From NCBI RefSeq assembly GCF_000259075.1, contig NZ_AJKI01000011.1, forward strand, positions 310,001 to 374,000: DNA of 64,000 nt, in the 5' to 3' direction. Shown here piece by piece: positions 63,898-64,000 of the stretch. The notes under the pieces are model-generated. The model was not told the DNA's origin. It worked only from the letters and a program-made list of their open reading frames with translations, and ran no database searches. A program made the translations under genes and the position numbers. Within the stretch, counting starts at the first letter, position 1; every line of letters begins with the position of its first letter. The DNA is from Marinilabilia salmonicolor JCM 21150. Its GTDB lineage: Bacteria > Bacteroidota > Bacteroidia > Bacteroidales > Marinilabiliaceae.

Positions 63898-64000
63898 ATG
63901 CAATATCCAATATATCTAACCGGATTCATGGGCAGCGGCAAAAGCACCTTCGGCCGCCTGCTGGCTCGTGAACTTGGATTTAAGTTTATTGACCTTGACA
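63898..64000 (+). CDS. aroK: Shikimate kinase, N-terminal fragment
   Basis: The window ends 34 codons into the gene. The start ATG at 63898 gives QYPIYLTGFMGSGKST, with P-loop GFMGSGKST, then LARELGFKFIDLD, where the Asp of the shikimate-binding DxD motif begins. Shikimate kinase makes shikimate 3-phosphate in aromatic amino acid synthesis. Length and context beyond 64000 are unknown. Confidence 0.88.
   Translation, partial: MQYPIYLTGFMGSGKSTFGRLLARELGFKFIDLD

Overview
The window is chromosomal DNA from a member of the Bacteroidota, most likely Bacteroidales/Marinilabiliales-like (my inference). Supporting signs are a type IX secretion sorting domain (42436-43203), many promoters of the form TTG-N19..21-TAnnTTTG, the gene order rsfS-ftsH-cdsA-psd and purH-mreB-mreC-mreD-mrdA-rodA, type B L31, and topoisomerase IV subunits encoded in tandem. 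Almost all of the DNA is coding, with housekeeping genes dominating. No rRNA, prophage, transposase or CRISPR array is visible.

Layout. 1-309: tail of a SpoIIE-type phosphatase. 445-4847 (-): rsfS, ftsH, cdsA, psd (ribosome silencing, membrane proteolysis, phospholipid synthesis). 5071-10250: birA, an SRPBCC protein, pyrE and a NUDIX gene whose start codons lie 7 bp apart, a SPOR-like membrane protein, an AI-2E-type exporter and an ADP-ribosylglycohydrolase relative with an altered metal site. 10332-17784 (-): lon, rpmE2, a GNAT protein, a class V aminotransferase and a HEAT-like DNA-alkylation-repair relative, interspersed with two copies of a 155-bp terminal-inverted-repeat element. 17900-21587: tRNA-His, prfB with the programmed +1 frameshift, fumC and a coiled-coil envelope protein. 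21857-28316: metH, an apparent orphan adenine DNA methyltransferase preceded by a third repeat element, and metF. 28477-37486: a PagL-like deacylase, recX, an LPP20-like protein, a YbhN-type flippase-like protein, a KamA-family radical SAM enzyme, an SLC12-type transporter and a sugar-isomerase-fold lipoprotein. 37737-46692: cold-shock protein, a large ABC-2 fusion transporter, a lipoprotein, a T9SS cargo protein, recJ, lipB and lipA. 47363-64000: lysS, gpsA, pgi, purH and the mre/rod cell-shape operon, topoisomerase IV (parE, parC), and the start of aroK.

How the genes work together. The metH and metF products close the methyl-folate cycle that feeds SAM, and the inserted gene encodes a SAM-dependent DNA methyltransferase. 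The last eight complete genes (purH to rodA, then parE-parC) cover purine synthesis, lateral wall growth and chromosome decatenation. lipA-lipB make protein-bound lipoate.

The most unusual features are accessory. A family of 155-161 bp hairpin elements with TAGTG(C/T)CTGTC(C/T)ATAAA ends sits flush against genes; one end supplies the metH stop codon and a decayed end overlaps the start of the class V aminotransferase. A second 161-bp palindromic element exactly fills the gap between the convergent metF and pagL genes. The methyltransferase island splits metH from metF. A structured leader precedes metH. Coordinates of promoters and terminators were read by eye and are predictions.
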